Shown: positions 10,472 through 19,645, counted from the stretch's first letter. The stretch is DNA of 64,000 nt from JAJYUU01 sp963822955 (GCA_963822955.1 CAWGJS010000002.1:1860001-1924000); one strand, 5' to 3'. Notes: a model not told the origin generated them from the letters alone. Numbers and translations are program-made.

Positions 10472-10816
10472 TCAGGCTGCAACCGCGTCCTTGCGAGGAC
10501 GTCCCCGCGGGCGCTTGCGCGGGACGATCTCGCCGCGCAGGAACAGCTCGCCCCCCCAGACGCCCCATGGCTCTGCGCGTCCGATAGCCCCCGCTAGGCA
10601 GACCATCCTGACCGCGCAGCTTCCGCACAGGGACTTTGCGAGCTCCACGTCCTCCGGTGATTCCGCGAAGAACAGCTCCGGGTCGTCCCGGCACGGCAGC
10701 TCAGCGTTGGCAAAAACCTGGGTGCTGAATGCCTGGTCGCAGAGCTCATTCCCGCTAGGAGCGCCGCCTAGTCCCTCCAGCACGCCAGTTGTGCCGGGCC
10801 ACTGCATCGGTGCCAT
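10472..10816 (-). CDS. whiB7: WhiB7-type iron-sulfur transcription factor
   Basis: WhiB7 activates intrinsic antibiotic resistance genes together with the housekeeping sigma factor. The four cluster-binding cysteines are visible in ELPCRDDPELFF and CGSCAVRMVC (C-x2-C-x5-C). GVWGGELF, the sigma-contacting turn, is followed by KRPRGRPRKD, an AT-hook with the RGRP core that separates WhiB7 from other Wbl proteins. At 114 aa it is slightly longer than usual. GAGAGGGG directly abuts ATG 10816, so ATG 10807 (MQWPG), 9 nt after it, is a good alternative start. The gene lies next to uvrD2 and the ABC1 gene as in mycobacteria and Streptomyces. A 12-bp hairpin and a separate reading frame lie upstream. 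Confidence 0.93.
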   Translation of the reverse strand: MAPMQWPGTTGVLEGLGGAPSGNELCDQAFSTQVFANAELPCRDDPELFFAESPEDVELAKSLCGSCAVRMVCLAGAIGRAEPWGVWGGELFLRGEIVPRKRPRGRPRKDAVAA

Positions 10817-10881
10817 CCCCTCTCCACTACTCGTCGAGCTTCTCTCGTGCCTCTGACAATTTGTGGCCTCGCATACACGAA

Positions 10882-10910
10882 GGCCGCGGACCCTGTTCGG
10901 GTCCGCGGCC
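10882..10910 (-). terminator. perfect hairpin upstream of whiB7, candidate attenuator
   Basis: GGCCGCGGACCC (10882-10893) pairs perfectly with GGGTCCGCGGCC (10899-10910) around a 5-base loop. In the whiB7 direction it falls 24 nt after the stop of the 137-aa gene and 66 nt before the whiB7 start. It may simply end the upstream gene. It may also be the leader attenuator known upstream of whiB7/wblC in other actinobacteria, where drug-stalled translation of a leader frame lets transcription read through. No U-run follows the stem. Confidence 0.65.
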
Positions 10911-10934
10911 TGGAGGGGATCTGGCCGGTCTCTG

Positions 10935-11348
10935 CTAGGCCGGTCTAGGTTCCCTCGCCGGATGCGGACCCACTCCGCCCGGGGTAACCGGGTTGAGGCG
11001 GGCCATCAGGCTGATCTGCTGGGTGCCGGCAGTGCTGCCGACAGGGCGGATACGGATGGTGCTGGTGCGGACAGTGCCGGTGCGGAAGCCGCCCAAGCCG
11101 GGCTCATACGCGCCGCCATGGCCTTGCGCCTGCGCGCAGTCCTGGCTGGTGGTACCGGCAACGGCGCCCCGGAAGCGCGGCAGCGCAGGCGAGGCGACCT
11201 TCTCGCTGGCGTGCGAGCCGACCCAGGCGCCATCTGACGTGAAGGCGCCCGCGCCGAAGCCGGCAAGCGGTCGCAAAGCGGCCCGCGCGGCACTTGCCTC
11301 GGCAGCTTCGCTGCCTGGCTTGGCCGTGGCCGGTGTGGACTTCAGCAT
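10935..11348 (-). CDS. unrecognised 137-aa protein upstream of whiB7
   Basis: The start at ATG 11348 is supported by GAGGAGG about 8 nt upstream, one of the best ribosome-binding sites in the window. Third positions are overwhelmingly G or C throughout, so the frame is truly coding. The protein starts MLKSTPATAKPG, is rich in Ala, Gly and Thr, has a single Cys (SQDCAQAQGHGG), and ends in PHPAREPRPA. There is no signal peptide or membrane segment, and I recognise no family. It lies on the same strand as whiB7 with a strong hairpin between them. It could be an unusually long leader frame for whiB7 attenuation or an independent gene. Confidence 0.6.
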   Translation of the reverse strand: MLKSTPATAKPGSEAAEASAARAALRPLAGFGAGAFTSDGAWVGSHASEKVASPALPRFRGAVAGTTSQDCAQAQGHGGAYEPGLGGFRTGTVRTSTIRIRPVGSTAGTQQISLMARLNPVTPGGVGPHPAREPRPA

Positions 11349-11475
11349 CTTGGGCACCTCCTCTCGGGCGTAGTGGGTCGGCACGCGAACACGAAGCAGC
11401 CTATGTAGGGCGCCGCGGCCAAGGCAACTGTTTTTCTAGCTGCGATTTCATTTGCCAGCTACACGGCTGCAGTGG

Positions 11476-12339
11476 CTACGGGTCCCGCGGGCGCAGCAGC
11501 CCCTCCTGAACCACTGACACAACTAGCTCCCCGTCGCGGGTGTACACCTCGCCTCTCGCCAGGCCGCGCGCGCCACTCGCGACCGGCGAATCCTGGACGT
11601 ACAAGAGCCAGCGGTCGGCCCTGAAGGGCCGGTGGAACCACATCGCGTGGTCAAGGCTGGCGCCAGCGACCAGGCCGTCGCTCCAGGATGTCCCGTGCGC
11701 GAGCAGCACGGTGTCCAGCAGCGTCATGTCCGAGGCGTAGGTCATCAGGCAGACATGCAGCAGCGGATCGTCCGGCAGCTCACCGTCGGCCCGGAGCCAG
11801 ACGACGTTTCGCGACGTGATCAGGGAGGGGTCACGGGAGGCCTCGGCGGTAAGCGGACCCACATGCCGGATGTCGATCGGGTTGGGCCACATGTACTCAT
11901 CAGCGGACGGACCGTACAGCCGGCGCAGCCGGTCGGCCGTCGGCTCCACCTCCTCCGGGTCCGGAACCACCGGCATGGCGTCGGCATGCTCGATGCCAGG
12001 CTCGGCGCGGTGAAACGAGGCCGACAGTGTGAAGATCGTCTTGCCGTGCTGGACCGCGGTCACCCGCCGGGTCGTAAAGGAGCGCCCGTCCCTGACCGGT
12101 TCCACCACGTACACCAGTGGCACCGTCGGGTCGCCCGGCCGGATGAAGTAAGCGTGCAGCGAGTGCACCGGCCGGTCCGCAGGGACCGTGCGGCCCGCGG
12201 CGACCAGCGCCTGGCCGGCCACCTGGCCCCCGAAGACACGCTGTCTGCGCTCCCCCTCCGGGCTTTCGCCGCGGAAGATGTTCACCTCGATCTGCTCCAG
12301 ATCGAGCAACCCGATGACCTCATCGAGCGCCTTGCTCAT
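11476..12339 (-). CDS. tesB: acyl-CoA thioesterase II
   Basis: Hydrolyses acyl-CoA to free fatty acid and CoA. At 287 residues it has the double hot-dog layout of TesB: FGGQVAGQALVAAGRTV and HSLHAYFIRPGDP in the first half, SLDHAMWFHRPFRAD and LARGEVYTRDGELV in the second, with the conserved Asp of SLDHAMWF in its expected place. Its ATG overlaps the uvrD2 stop (ATGA, 12336-12339), so the two are translationally coupled. Confidence 0.93.
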   Translation of the reverse strand: MSKALDEVIGLLDLEQIEVNIFRGESPEGERRQRVFGGQVAGQALVAAGRTVPADRPVHSLHAYFIRPGDPTVPLVYVVEPVRDGRSFTTRRVTAVQHGKTIFTLSASFHRAEPGIEHADAMPVVPDPEEVEPTADRLRRLYGPSADEYMWPNPIDIRHVGPLTAEASRDPSLITSRNVVWLRADGELPDDPLLHVCLMTYASDMTLLDTVLLAHGTSWSDGLVAGASLDHAMWFHRPFRADRWLLYVQDSPVASGARGLARGEVYTRDGELVVSVVQEGLLRPRDP

Positions 12340-14430
12340 GGCGCGGCCTTCCGCCCGGTCTCATCCGCGCAAAGTTCGAGCACCGCGGCACCGTATCGAT
12401 CCAGCTTGACCGCTCCGACACCCGGGATAGCGGCGAGCTCGCCGCGGCTAGCCGGGCGCGCGTCAGCGATCGCCTGCAGCGTCGCGTCGGAGAAGACCAC
12501 GTAGGCAGGCACGCTCTGCTCCCGGCTTATTGCCAGCCGCCAGTCCCTCAGGCGGCTGAACAGTGCGCTGTCGGCATCCGTCCGGCCGCCAGCCGGCCCG
12601 GCCGCGCGCCCGCCATCGCGCCGCCTCGTCTGCGCGCGCTCCGCCGCCGCACCGCGGCCACCGACGACGTCGGCGAGGAACCTCGACGGCTTGCGTGTCC
12701 GACGCCCGCCCGGTGCCCTGGCGAGCGCCCAGGAAAGGTAGAGCCGCTCCCGTGCTCTCGTCACACCGACGTACAGCAGCCTGCGCTCCTCCTCGATGGC
12801 CTCGTCGGTCTGCGCGTAGACAATCGGCACGTTGCCGTCGGTCAGGCCGGGCAGGAACACCGCCTGCCACTCCAGGCCCTTCGCCGCGTGCAGCGAGGCG
12901 AGCGTCACGCCGGCCATCGCCGGCGCGTGACCGATCGCGCTGCGCACCGCAAGCTCGGCCGACAGGTCGGCGAGTCCGGCTTCGGGGCGGGCGGCAAAGA
13001 AGTCGGCGGCGAGCTGGGCCAGGGCCTCCAGCGACTCCCAGCGCTCACGCGCGGTGCCGCGACCGGCCGGCGGCTGCGCAGTCAGGCCGATGCTCGCCAG
13101 GATGGGCGCGACCTGTGCAGCCGGATCGTCGGCCGCGGATGCGGACTTGGCTGCTGCCCGCAGCAGGGCGACCGCCCGGCGGACTTCGTCCCGGTCGAAG
13201 AATCGCTCAGCGCCGCGCAGCTGAAAGGGCACTCCAGCCTGGGCCAGGGCCTGCTCCAGTCCCTCCGTCTGCGCGTTCGTGCGAACGAGCACGGCGATCT
13301 CGGCCAGCGCAGTCCCGGCCTTGAGCAGCGTCCGCACGTGCTGCGCGACGGCTGCCGCCTCGGCAGGCTCGTCGGGATACTCGGTCAGCTGCGGAGGCCG
13401 GCCCGGCCGCCCGTTGCGCGATGAGCGCGCCGGGACCGGACGAGCCGACAGCAGCGATGAGCCTGTTGGCGAGCGTGACGACCTGCGGCGTGGACCGGTA
13501 ATTGCGTACCAGCCGGATCACTGCGGCAGCCGGGAACTCGGCCGGGAACCCGGTCAGGTAAGCGGGAGTCGCGCCGGTGAAGGAGTAGATGGTCTGGCGC
13601 GGGTCACCCACGACGCAGACCTCGTCCCGGCCGCCGAGCCACATGTCCAGCAGCAGCTTCTGGAGCGGGTTGACATCCTGGTACTCGTCCACGACGAAGG
13701 AGCAGTACCGGTCCCTGACGGAGCGGGCCGCCGCCGGATATTCGGCAAGGATGGCTGCGGTCAGCTCGAGGACTGACTCGAAGTCCACGATGTGCCGCTC
13801 GGTTCGCAGCTCCTCGTAGGCGCTGTAGATCCTGGCCAGCGCGGCTGCGTCCAGCGGCGGAGTCCGGCCGGCCTTGACGCTGGCCGCTGCATAATCGGCT
13901 GGCCTGACCTGAGTGACCTTCGCCCACTCGATCTCGCTCGCCGCGTCCCGCAACTCGGGCAGGCCAGCTGAGATCCGCAAGCGGCGCGCCGCTTCTGCTA
14001 CCAGGCTGATCTTCGACTCCAGCACTCGCGGGGCCGGGCCGCCGACTGTGGACGGCCAGAAATGCGTCAGCTGCCGCAACGCCGCCGAGTGAAATGTCCG
14101 GGCCTGAACCCGGTCCAGGCCAGCGCCAGGCACGAGCTGTCCGAGCTGGCGCAGCCGACCGCGGAGCTCTCCGGCGGCCCTGGTCGTGAATGTGACGGCA
14201 AGCACACGCGCCGAGTCGGCCTGGGCGGTAGCGGCCAGGTAGGCGATCCGGTGCGCTACCGCGCGGGTCTTGCCCGTCCCCGCTCCGGCCAGGACGCACA
14301 CGGGGCCGCGCGGAGCCAGGGCAACCTCTTGCTGCTCCGGATCCAGGCTGGCCAGGACGGCGTCGGGTCCGCTGAGGGGCGAGCTGCCGCCGGCTGCCAG
14401 AATGGCCGCCTGATCGTGCCGCTCAGGCAT
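12336..14430 (-). CDS. uvrD2: ATP-dependent DNA helicase UvrD2 (frameshifted)
   Basis: A superfamily 1 helicase of about 700 aa, matching mycobacterial UvrD2. Motifs in order: VLAGAGTGKT (Walker A), TFTTRAAGEL (Ia), VDEYQD (II), VGDPRQTIYSFTGA (III), RLVRNYRST (IV), ASLHAAKGLEWQAVF (V) and YVGVTRARERLYLSW (VI). A C-terminal HRDC domain (SVPAYVVFSDATLQAIAD to YGAAVLELC) is the UvrD2 hallmark. The frame breaks once, near 13400, where the sequence should continue PPQLTEYPDEPAEAAAVAQH. ATG 14430 has GGAGAGG about 7 nt upstream; GTG 14436 is the in-frame alternative. It is coupled to tesB and divergent from mrx1. Confidence 0.9.
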
Positions 14431-14560
14431 CCTCACGCCTCTCCATCAGTCAGAATGGTCGCCAGGACGCCGGTGCCGCCCGAGGCCGCCGGATCCCATC
14501 CTGTCCTATGCCACCGACGGCCGCCGCCTGGCTGGGAAGCGGACGATAGCCGCGAGCGTT

Positions 14561-14580
14561 ACTAGAATCTAGTTGACTAG
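14561..14580. promoter_or_regulatory. CTAG-rich palindrome upstream of mrx1
   Basis: ACTAGA-A-TCTAGT (14561-14573) is a perfect 6-bp-arm palindrome, followed by a third CTAG at 14577-14580. CTAG is a scarce tetramer in many bacteria, and three copies in 20 bases stand out. TTGACT (14573-14578) overlaps the right arm and could be a -35 element, although I see no good -10. It lies in the divergent gap between uvrD2 and mrx1, so it could be an operator. Confidence 0.4.
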
Positions 14581-14603
14581 CCTTGGCGGATGGGAGAACG
14601 ACG

Positions 14604-14861
14604 GTGCCGGAGCCGCTGACGATGTACAGCACGACCTGGTGCGCCTATTGCCGTCGGCTCAAGAGCCAGCTGGCAGCCGAGGGCATCGAGATCGCCGAGG
14701 TCAATATCGAGGAGGACCCGGCTGCGGCCGAGTTCGTTATGTCCGTCAACGGTGGATTCCAGACGGTTCCGACCGTCGTGTTCCCGGATGGCAGCGCTCT
14801 CACCAATCCGTCCCTGACGGCCGTAAAGCAGCGCTTGGGTGAGCTAGCTGGTGCGCGATGA
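14604..14861 (+). CDS. mrx1: mycoredoxin (glutaredoxin-like)
   Basis: An 85-residue thioredoxin-fold oxidoreductase with the active site WCAYC near the N-terminus, TVPTVVF (cis-Pro region) and FPDGSALTNPS. This matches mycoredoxin-1, which reduces mycothiol mixed disulfides in actinobacteria. GTG 14604 has GGGAG about 7 nt upstream and is preferred to an ATG at 14583. The stop overlaps the next start by 4 nt. Location beside uvrD2 matches Rv3198A. Confidence 0.9.
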   Translation: MPEPLTMYSTTWCAYCRRLKSQLAAEGIEIAEVNIEEDPAAAEFVMSVNGGFQTVPTVVFPDGSALTNPSLTAVKQRLGELAGAR

Positions 14862-15613
14862 CCAGTAAGCGGGGCCGCCACGCGCGGGCGGCACGAGGAG
14901 CGGATGCGGCGGCGAGCCGGAGCCAAAGCGTTGCGCGAGCGCGCGCAGATATGGCCGCGGGCGGTACGGAAGGGATCGATGCCGGGCGGTTTGACGACGG
15001 TGTTGGCTTCGCGACCAGCAGCGCGCCGGGCAGCAGTGCTGCCAGCGACGCGCCCGGTCGCGGCGGCGATCCCAGCAGTGCCCCGGTGGCCGCGAGCGTG
15101 ATCCAGGGCACGGCGGGCAACGCGACCGCCGTGGAAGGCACCCCAATCGCCGCATTCGCACCGGACGATGCCATTGTCAGGCGTACCAAGGATGGCTGGC
15201 GAGTCGGCAGCGATGACCTGCCGGATCTGACCTGCGCGATGATCCTGGCCGACCTGATCGCGGCCGAGAGCGGCATGCCCGAAGCGCCGGCGAAGCCGGC
15301 GACGCAGGCAGCCGGGACCGGAGAGGCGGGGCGGCTGCGCACTACCGTCAGCCAGCTCGAGCATGCGCTCGCCACCCGGATCCGCGTCGAGCAAGCGATC
15401 GGCGTACTCGCCGAACGCCACCGGATCAAGCCTCGGCAGGCGTTCGAGCAGCTCAGGGAGGCCGCCCGCAGCCGTGGCCGCAAGGTCATCGACATAGCCG
15501 GTGACGTCGTCGCGAGCGCGACGAACCCGCTGCTGCAGCTGCCGGACGAGCTATCCCGGCCGCGTTCGGCGCCGCGCCGCGGCCCCCGCCAGCAGCCGTC
15601 CGGCGCCCGCTGA
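14858..15613 (+). CDS. ANTAR-domain RNA-binding antiterminator-like protein
   Basis: A 251-residue protein. The first 95 residues are low-complexity Ala/Gly/Ser. A short middle part follows (DAIVRRTKDGWRVGSDDLPDL to LIAAESG). The C-terminus carries an ANTAR-type helical bundle: LEHALATRIRVEQAIGVL, AERHRIKPRQAFEQLREAAR and DIAGDVVAS. ANTAR domains bind paired hexaloop hairpins in nascent RNA and block termination. No PAS, GAF or receiver domain is visible, so the input is unclear. The ATG overlaps the mrx1 stop (ATGA), so the two are one operon. Confidence 0.8.
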   Translation: MTSKRGRHARAARGADAAASRSQSVARARADMAAGGTEGIDAGRFDDGVGFATSSAPGSSAASDAPGRGGDPSSAPVAASVIQGTAGNATAVEGTPIAAFAPDDAIVRRTKDGWRVGSDDLPDLTCAMILADLIAAESGMPEAPAKPATQAAGTGEAGRLRTTVSQLEHALATRIRVEQAIGVLAERHRIKPRQAFEQLREAARSRGRKVIDIAGDVVASATNPLLQLPDELSRPRSAPRRGPRQQPSGAR

Positions 15614-15675
15614 CCCGCCGCACGGGACCCGCTAACCCCCTGCGCAGCACCCTCCTGGCCCACCGGGCAGGACTT

Positions 15676-15738
15676 CTAGCCCGCTGCGCAGCACCTCTAG
15701 CCCGCTGCGCGGCACCTCTAGCCCGCTGCGCGGCATCT
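15676..15738. repeat. 21-bp tandem repeat, three copies
   Basis: Three head-to-tail units of CTAGCCCGCTGCGC(A/G)GCACCT start at 15676, 15697 and 15718; the third ends in a variant (GGCATCT). A decayed partial copy, CCCTGCGCAGCACC, lies just before. The array sits in the 276-base gap between the ANTAR gene and cphB and is not in an obvious reading frame. Confidence 0.8.
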
Positions 15739-15889
15739 GCTAGCCAGCTGCCCTGCGTCCGCCCGACGGCGGCGAGCGGGACGGCCTCGTTCCCTGCTGT
15801 CAGTGAAGTTGACCTTGGGGTTGACTTGAGGTGGCCGCGGGTAAGCACCGCGTCGTGGACCGCATGAGGTCCGGGACGAGGGCGGGGGC

Positions 15890-16745
15890 GTGGACGACGG
15901 GGGATCTCCAGCTCGGCTGCTCATAATCGGCGGCGCTGAGGATCGGTGTTGTGGTTCCGGTCTCCTGGAGCGATTCGTTGCGCTGAGCGGCGGCGCCGAA
16001 GCCCGGATTGTTCTGGTCACGACGGCAACTGACGTGCCGGAAGAGGTGCTCGCCGAGTACGAGCGGGTCTTTAGCAAACTGGGCGTCGACCAGACCAGTG
16101 AGCTGCGGCTGCGCGGCCGTGGCGACGCGGATGCTGACGATGCCATTCAGCTGCTCTCCGACGCCACCGGCATGTTCTTCAGCGGCGGCGACCAGTCACG
16201 GCTGCGCTCCCTGGTCGGCTCGCGGACCAACGACGTGATCTGCGGCCCGGCTCGGCGACGGCCTGGCTGTGGCCGGCACGAGCGCCGGTGCCACCGCGAT
16301 GGGCCGGACCATGATCCTCGGCGGCGCGGGCTCCGACGTGTCGGCAGCGGCCGTGCGGACCGGGCCCGGCCTCGGACTGGTGCCGCACGCCCTGATCGAC
16401 ATGCATTTCGGCGAGCGCGGACGGCTCCCCCGGCTGCTCAGCGCGGTCGCACTCGACCCTGATCACCTCGGCATCGGGCTCGACGAGAACACCGGCGTTC
16501 TCGTCGATGGTGACGGCTTCGAGGTCATCGGCACCGGAGTCACGACTGTGGTCGACGCCGAGGACGCCACAGTCGTTCACGCCGCCGGGGACTGCGATCC
16601 GATCACGCTGTTCGGCGTGCGGCTGCATCTGCTGCCGGCCGGCTGCCGCTTCGATTTCGGCACCCGGACGGCCGGCCATCGGCCCGGCGCACCACCGGTA
16701 CTAGCCCGTCCGCCCGTCGAATCCGACATCACCTACCACTGCTAA
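15890..16745 (+). CDS. cphB: cyanophycinase (frameshifted)
   Basis: A serine peptidase of family S51 that degrades cyanophycin (multi-L-arginyl-poly-aspartate) to beta-Asp-Arg dipeptides. The N-terminal part has LLIIGGAEDR, VLVTTATDVPEEV and GMFFSGGDQSRL. After a frame break near 16250 the chain continues GLAVAGTSAGATAM, which holds the nucleophile Ser, then LIDMHFGERGRLPRL and LGIGLDENTGV. All are conserved cyanophycinase blocks, and joined length is about 284 aa. The start is GTG 15890. The gene is 10 bases ahead of cphA, forming a make-and-break pair. Confidence 0.9.
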
Positions 16746-16755
16746 GGGAGCGGAC

Positions 16756-19605
16756 GTGCGCTTCATTGACCTGCGTCATCTGAGCGGGCCAAACGTCTTC
16801 ACCACCAGCCCGGTGACCGTCGCCCGGATCGAACTCGAAGAGCTGACCTGCAAGGAAACGACGGAATTCGCCGGGTTCGCCGACCGCCTCAGCGCGCGGC
16901 TGCCAGGGCTGGCCAGCCACCATTGCGCCGCCGGACGGCCGGGCGGGTTCCTGGATGCGATGGTGCGCGGCACCTATTTCGGTCACGTGACCGAGCACGT
17001 CGCGCTGGAGCTGTCCGGCCTGGCCGGCCGCGACGTTCACCTCGGCCGGACGATGCGGGCGGGTGCGGAGGGCCGTTACGACGTCATGATGGAGTGCCCG
17101 CAAGACGAGCCAGCCGATTCGGCGGTGCCCGCCGACTTGCTGCGGCTCGCGATGAGCGTCGTGAGTGATGTGACCGAGGAGCTGACACCGGACTTTGACA
17201 GCGAACTCGAGCGGATCGCATCGGTGTGTGAGCGGGAACGGCCCGGGGTGAGCACTGCCGCGATCGCTGCCGCGGCCCGGCGGCGCGGGATCCCGGTCCG
17301 GCGGGTGGCGGGCCTCAGCCTGCTACGGCTCGGCTACGGCTGCCACCGGCGGCTGGTGTGCGCAGCGCTCACGAGCCAGACCTCGGCGGTCGGTGTCGAC
17401 ATCGCGGCCGACAAGCAGCTGTCCAAGCAGCTGCTGGCCGACGCCGGGATCCCGGTCGCGCCGGGTGTCGTCGCGCGGTCGGACAGCGATGCGGCAGCGG
17501 CACTGGCGGAGCTCGGCGGACCTGTCGTGGTCAAGCCCCTGGTGGGCAGCCAGGGCGCCAACCTGACCATCGGCGTTCGCACCTCAGCCGAGGCCGCTGC
17601 CGCGTACGCGAAGGCTGCGGCCGGAAGCGAAGCAGTGCTCATCGAGGCGCTCGTTCCCGGGATCGACTACCGGGTGCTCGTTGTCGACGGTCAGATTGCA
17701 GCGGCGGCGCAGCTGCGCCCGGCGGCAGTGACCGGCGACGGGGACCTGACTGTCGGCCAGCTCGTCGCGGCAGCGAACGCGGATCCGCGCCGCGGCACCG
17801 GCCATTCGCGCGAGCTGACGAAGATCTCGCTGGACGCTGAGGCGCTCAGCCACCTGCACTCGATCGGGCTGGACGACCATTCGGTCCCAGCCGCCGGGCA
17901 GGTCGTCACGCTCCGCCGCAACGCCAACATCTCCACCGGCGGGACCAGCAAGGACGTCACCGAGATGATGCACCCGGAGGTAGCGGAGATGTGCCGCCGG
18001 GCGGCAGCTGTTTCCGGCCTGGATATCTGCGGGATGGACGTTCGGCTCGGCGACATTGCCGCCCCGCTGCACGACCAGTCGGGCCACGGCCCGGCTCAGC
18101 CGTGCGCGGTGCTCGAGATCAACGCGTGCCCCGGCCTGCGGATGCATCTCTCCCCCACCGAGGGCAGGCCGCGGGACGTGGCCGCGGCGGTCGTCGACAG
18201 CCTGTACCCGCCAGGTGAGCCCGCCCGGATCCCGATCGTGTCGGTGACGGGCACGAACGGCAAGACCACCACCGTCCGCATGATCGGCCAGGTGCTGCGG
18301 CAGGCCGGGCTGCGGGTCGGCATGTCCTGCACGGATGGCGTCTACGTGGGCGGCAAGCTCGTCTACGCCGCTGACGCCTCCGGCCCGCGCTCCGCCGAGA
18401 TGGCGCTCGACGACCCGACGGTCGAGGCCGCGGTGCTCGAGACGGCACGCGGCGGCATCGTGCGGCGCGGCCTTGGCTATGACAAGGCCGATGTCGCGGT
18501 CATCACGAACGTCACGGCAGATCATCTTGGTGACGACGGCATCGAGGACCTGCATGACCTGATCCACGTCAAGGCGCTGATCGCTGAGGAAATCCGGGAC
18601 GGCGGGTCGGTTGTGCTGAACGCGGATGATCCCGCCGTCGCGGCACTGGCCGACCGCCCGGCGGTGCGAGTGCATTCCCCCGTCATCAGGTACTTCAGCA
18701 GCACGCCCGGCAGCAAGATCATCGCGAGGCACAAGGCAGCGGGCGGCCATTGCTACGAGGTCATCGACGGGCAGCTGACCGAGACTGAAGGCGGTGAGCC
18801 ACGGCCGCTGCTCGCCGTTGCCGACCTGCCTGGTGCCTATGGCGGCAGGGCGGCGCATGTGGTCGCCAACGCCCTGGCCGCAGTCGCGGCCTGCCGGGCC
18901 GCAGGCGTCAGCGCGAAGGACATCGGGCAAGGGCTTGCCGCGTTCACTCCGGCTGAGGACAACCCGGGCCGCGGCAGCGTCTTCAGGGCCGGCGCAAGCC
19001 CGGTCATCGTCGATTACGGCCACAACGCCGCTGCGCTGCAGGCGACCGGAAGGTTCGTGCGTGAGGTCTGGGACAGCGCACCGGTCGCTGTCGTCACGCT
19101 GCCCGGCGACCGACGCGAGGACCTGCTCGCGGCGACCGCCAGGGCGATCGCTGCCTGGTTCGGCACGGTGGTGCTGTACGAGGACAGCGACAAGCGAGGC
19201 CGTCCGGCCGGCCAGATGCTGGAACTCGTCAGCTCCGCGCTCCGATCGGCACGCCCCGGCATCCGGTGCAGCGAGGCAGAGAATCCCGCAGACGCCCTGC
19301 GGGAGGGCCTGAGGCTCGCTGACGGCGGGCCTGTCCTGTTCGTGTACGAGAAGCTGGCGATCGCGAATGATGCGCTGGCTGCGGTCGGCGCCGAGCGCTG
19401 GCCGGAGGCTGACAGCACGCTGCTGGACGCCGCGGCGGCCGCCGAGGCTGTGGTAGCCGACGCGGCGGCAGCGGCTGATGCCATCGTGGCCGACGCGGCC
19501 GCGGTCGCCGACGCGGCGGCAGCCGTGGTAGCCGACGCGGCCGCCACTGCAGTCGCAGCTCAGGGCCGTGACGGGTCGGCCGACTACGGCCACACGCGCG
19601 ACTGA
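16756..19605 (+). CDS. cphA: cyanophycin synthetase with Ala-rich C-terminal extension
   Basis: Makes the nitrogen reserve polymer cyanophycin from Asp and Arg using ATP. At 949 aa it has the N-terminal domain (residues 1-160, IELEELTCKETTEFAG), an ATP-grasp domain (GPVVVKPLVGSQGANLTIGV near 255, VLEINACPGLRMHL near 455) and a Mur-ligase-like domain with P-loop SVTGTNGKTTT near 497, then ETARGGIVRRGLGYDKAD and ITNVTADHLG. These are the classic CphA features, unbroken by frameshifts. GTG 16756 has GGGAG close upstream. The final 55 residues or so are an unusual Ala/Asp/Val repeat (units like VVADAAAAADAI) not needed by the fold. Confidence 0.95.
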   Translation: MRFIDLRHLSGPNVFTTSPVTVARIELEELTCKETTEFAGFADRLSARLPGLASHHCAAGRPGGFLDAMVRGTYFGHVTEHVALELSGLAGRDVHLGRTMRAGAEGRYDVMMECPQDEPADSAVPADLLRLAMSVVSDVTEELTPDFDSELERIASVCERERPGVSTAAIAAAARRRGIPVRRVAGLSLLRLGYGCHRRLVCAALTSQTSAVGVDIAADKQLSKQLLADAGIPVAPGVVARSDSDAAAALAELGGPVVVKPLVGSQGANLTIGVRTSAEAAAAYAKAAAGSEAVLIEALVPGIDYRVLVVDGQIAAAAQLRPAAVTGDGDLTVGQLVAAANADPRRGTGHSRELTKISLDAEALSHLHSIGLDDHSVPAAGQVVTLRRNANISTGGTSKDVTEMMHPEVAEMCRRAAAVSGLDICGMDVRLGDIAAPLHDQSGHGPAQPCAVLEINACPGLRMHLSPTEGRPRDVAAAVVDSLYPPGEPARIPIVSVTGTNGKTTTVRMIGQVLRQAGLRVGMSCTDGVYVGGKLVYAADASGPRSAEMALDDPTVEAAVLETARGGIVRRGLGYDKADVAVITNVTADHLGDDGIEDLHDLIHVKALIAEEIRDGGSVVLNADDPAVAALADRPAVRVHSPVIRYFSSTPGSKIIARHKAAGGHCYEVIDGQLTETEGGEPRPLLAVADLPGAYGGRAAHVVANALAAVAACRAAGVSAKDIGQGLAAFTPAEDNPGRGSVFRAGASPVIVDYGHNAAALQATGRFVREVWDSAPVAVVTLPGDRREDLLAATARAIAAWFGTVVLYEDSDKRGRPAGQMLELVSSALRSARPGIRCSEAENPADALREGLRLADGGPVLFVYEKLAIANDALAAVGAERWPEADSTLLDAAAAAEAVVADAAAAADAIVADAAAVADAAAAVVADAAATAVAAQGRDGSADYGHTRD

Positions 19606-19617
19606 TCGAGCCTCGCG

Positions 19618-19645
19618 TTGACACATGCCTATATGGGCATATGAT
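19618..19645 (+). promoter_or_regulatory. sigma-70-type promoter with operator, arsR
   Basis: TTGACA (19618-19623), a 16-base spacer and TATGAT (19640-19645) form a near-consensus promoter, which is rare in such GC-rich DNA. The spacer contains ATGCC-TATATG-GGCAT, a dyad suited to an ArsR-type dimer. The -10 lies 6 bases before ATG 19652, so the message is probably leaderless and autorepressed. Confidence 0.75.

Noticed and set aside
15676..15738. Possible CRISPR array
   Set aside because: The 21-bp units are directly adjacent with no spacers and there are no cas genes.
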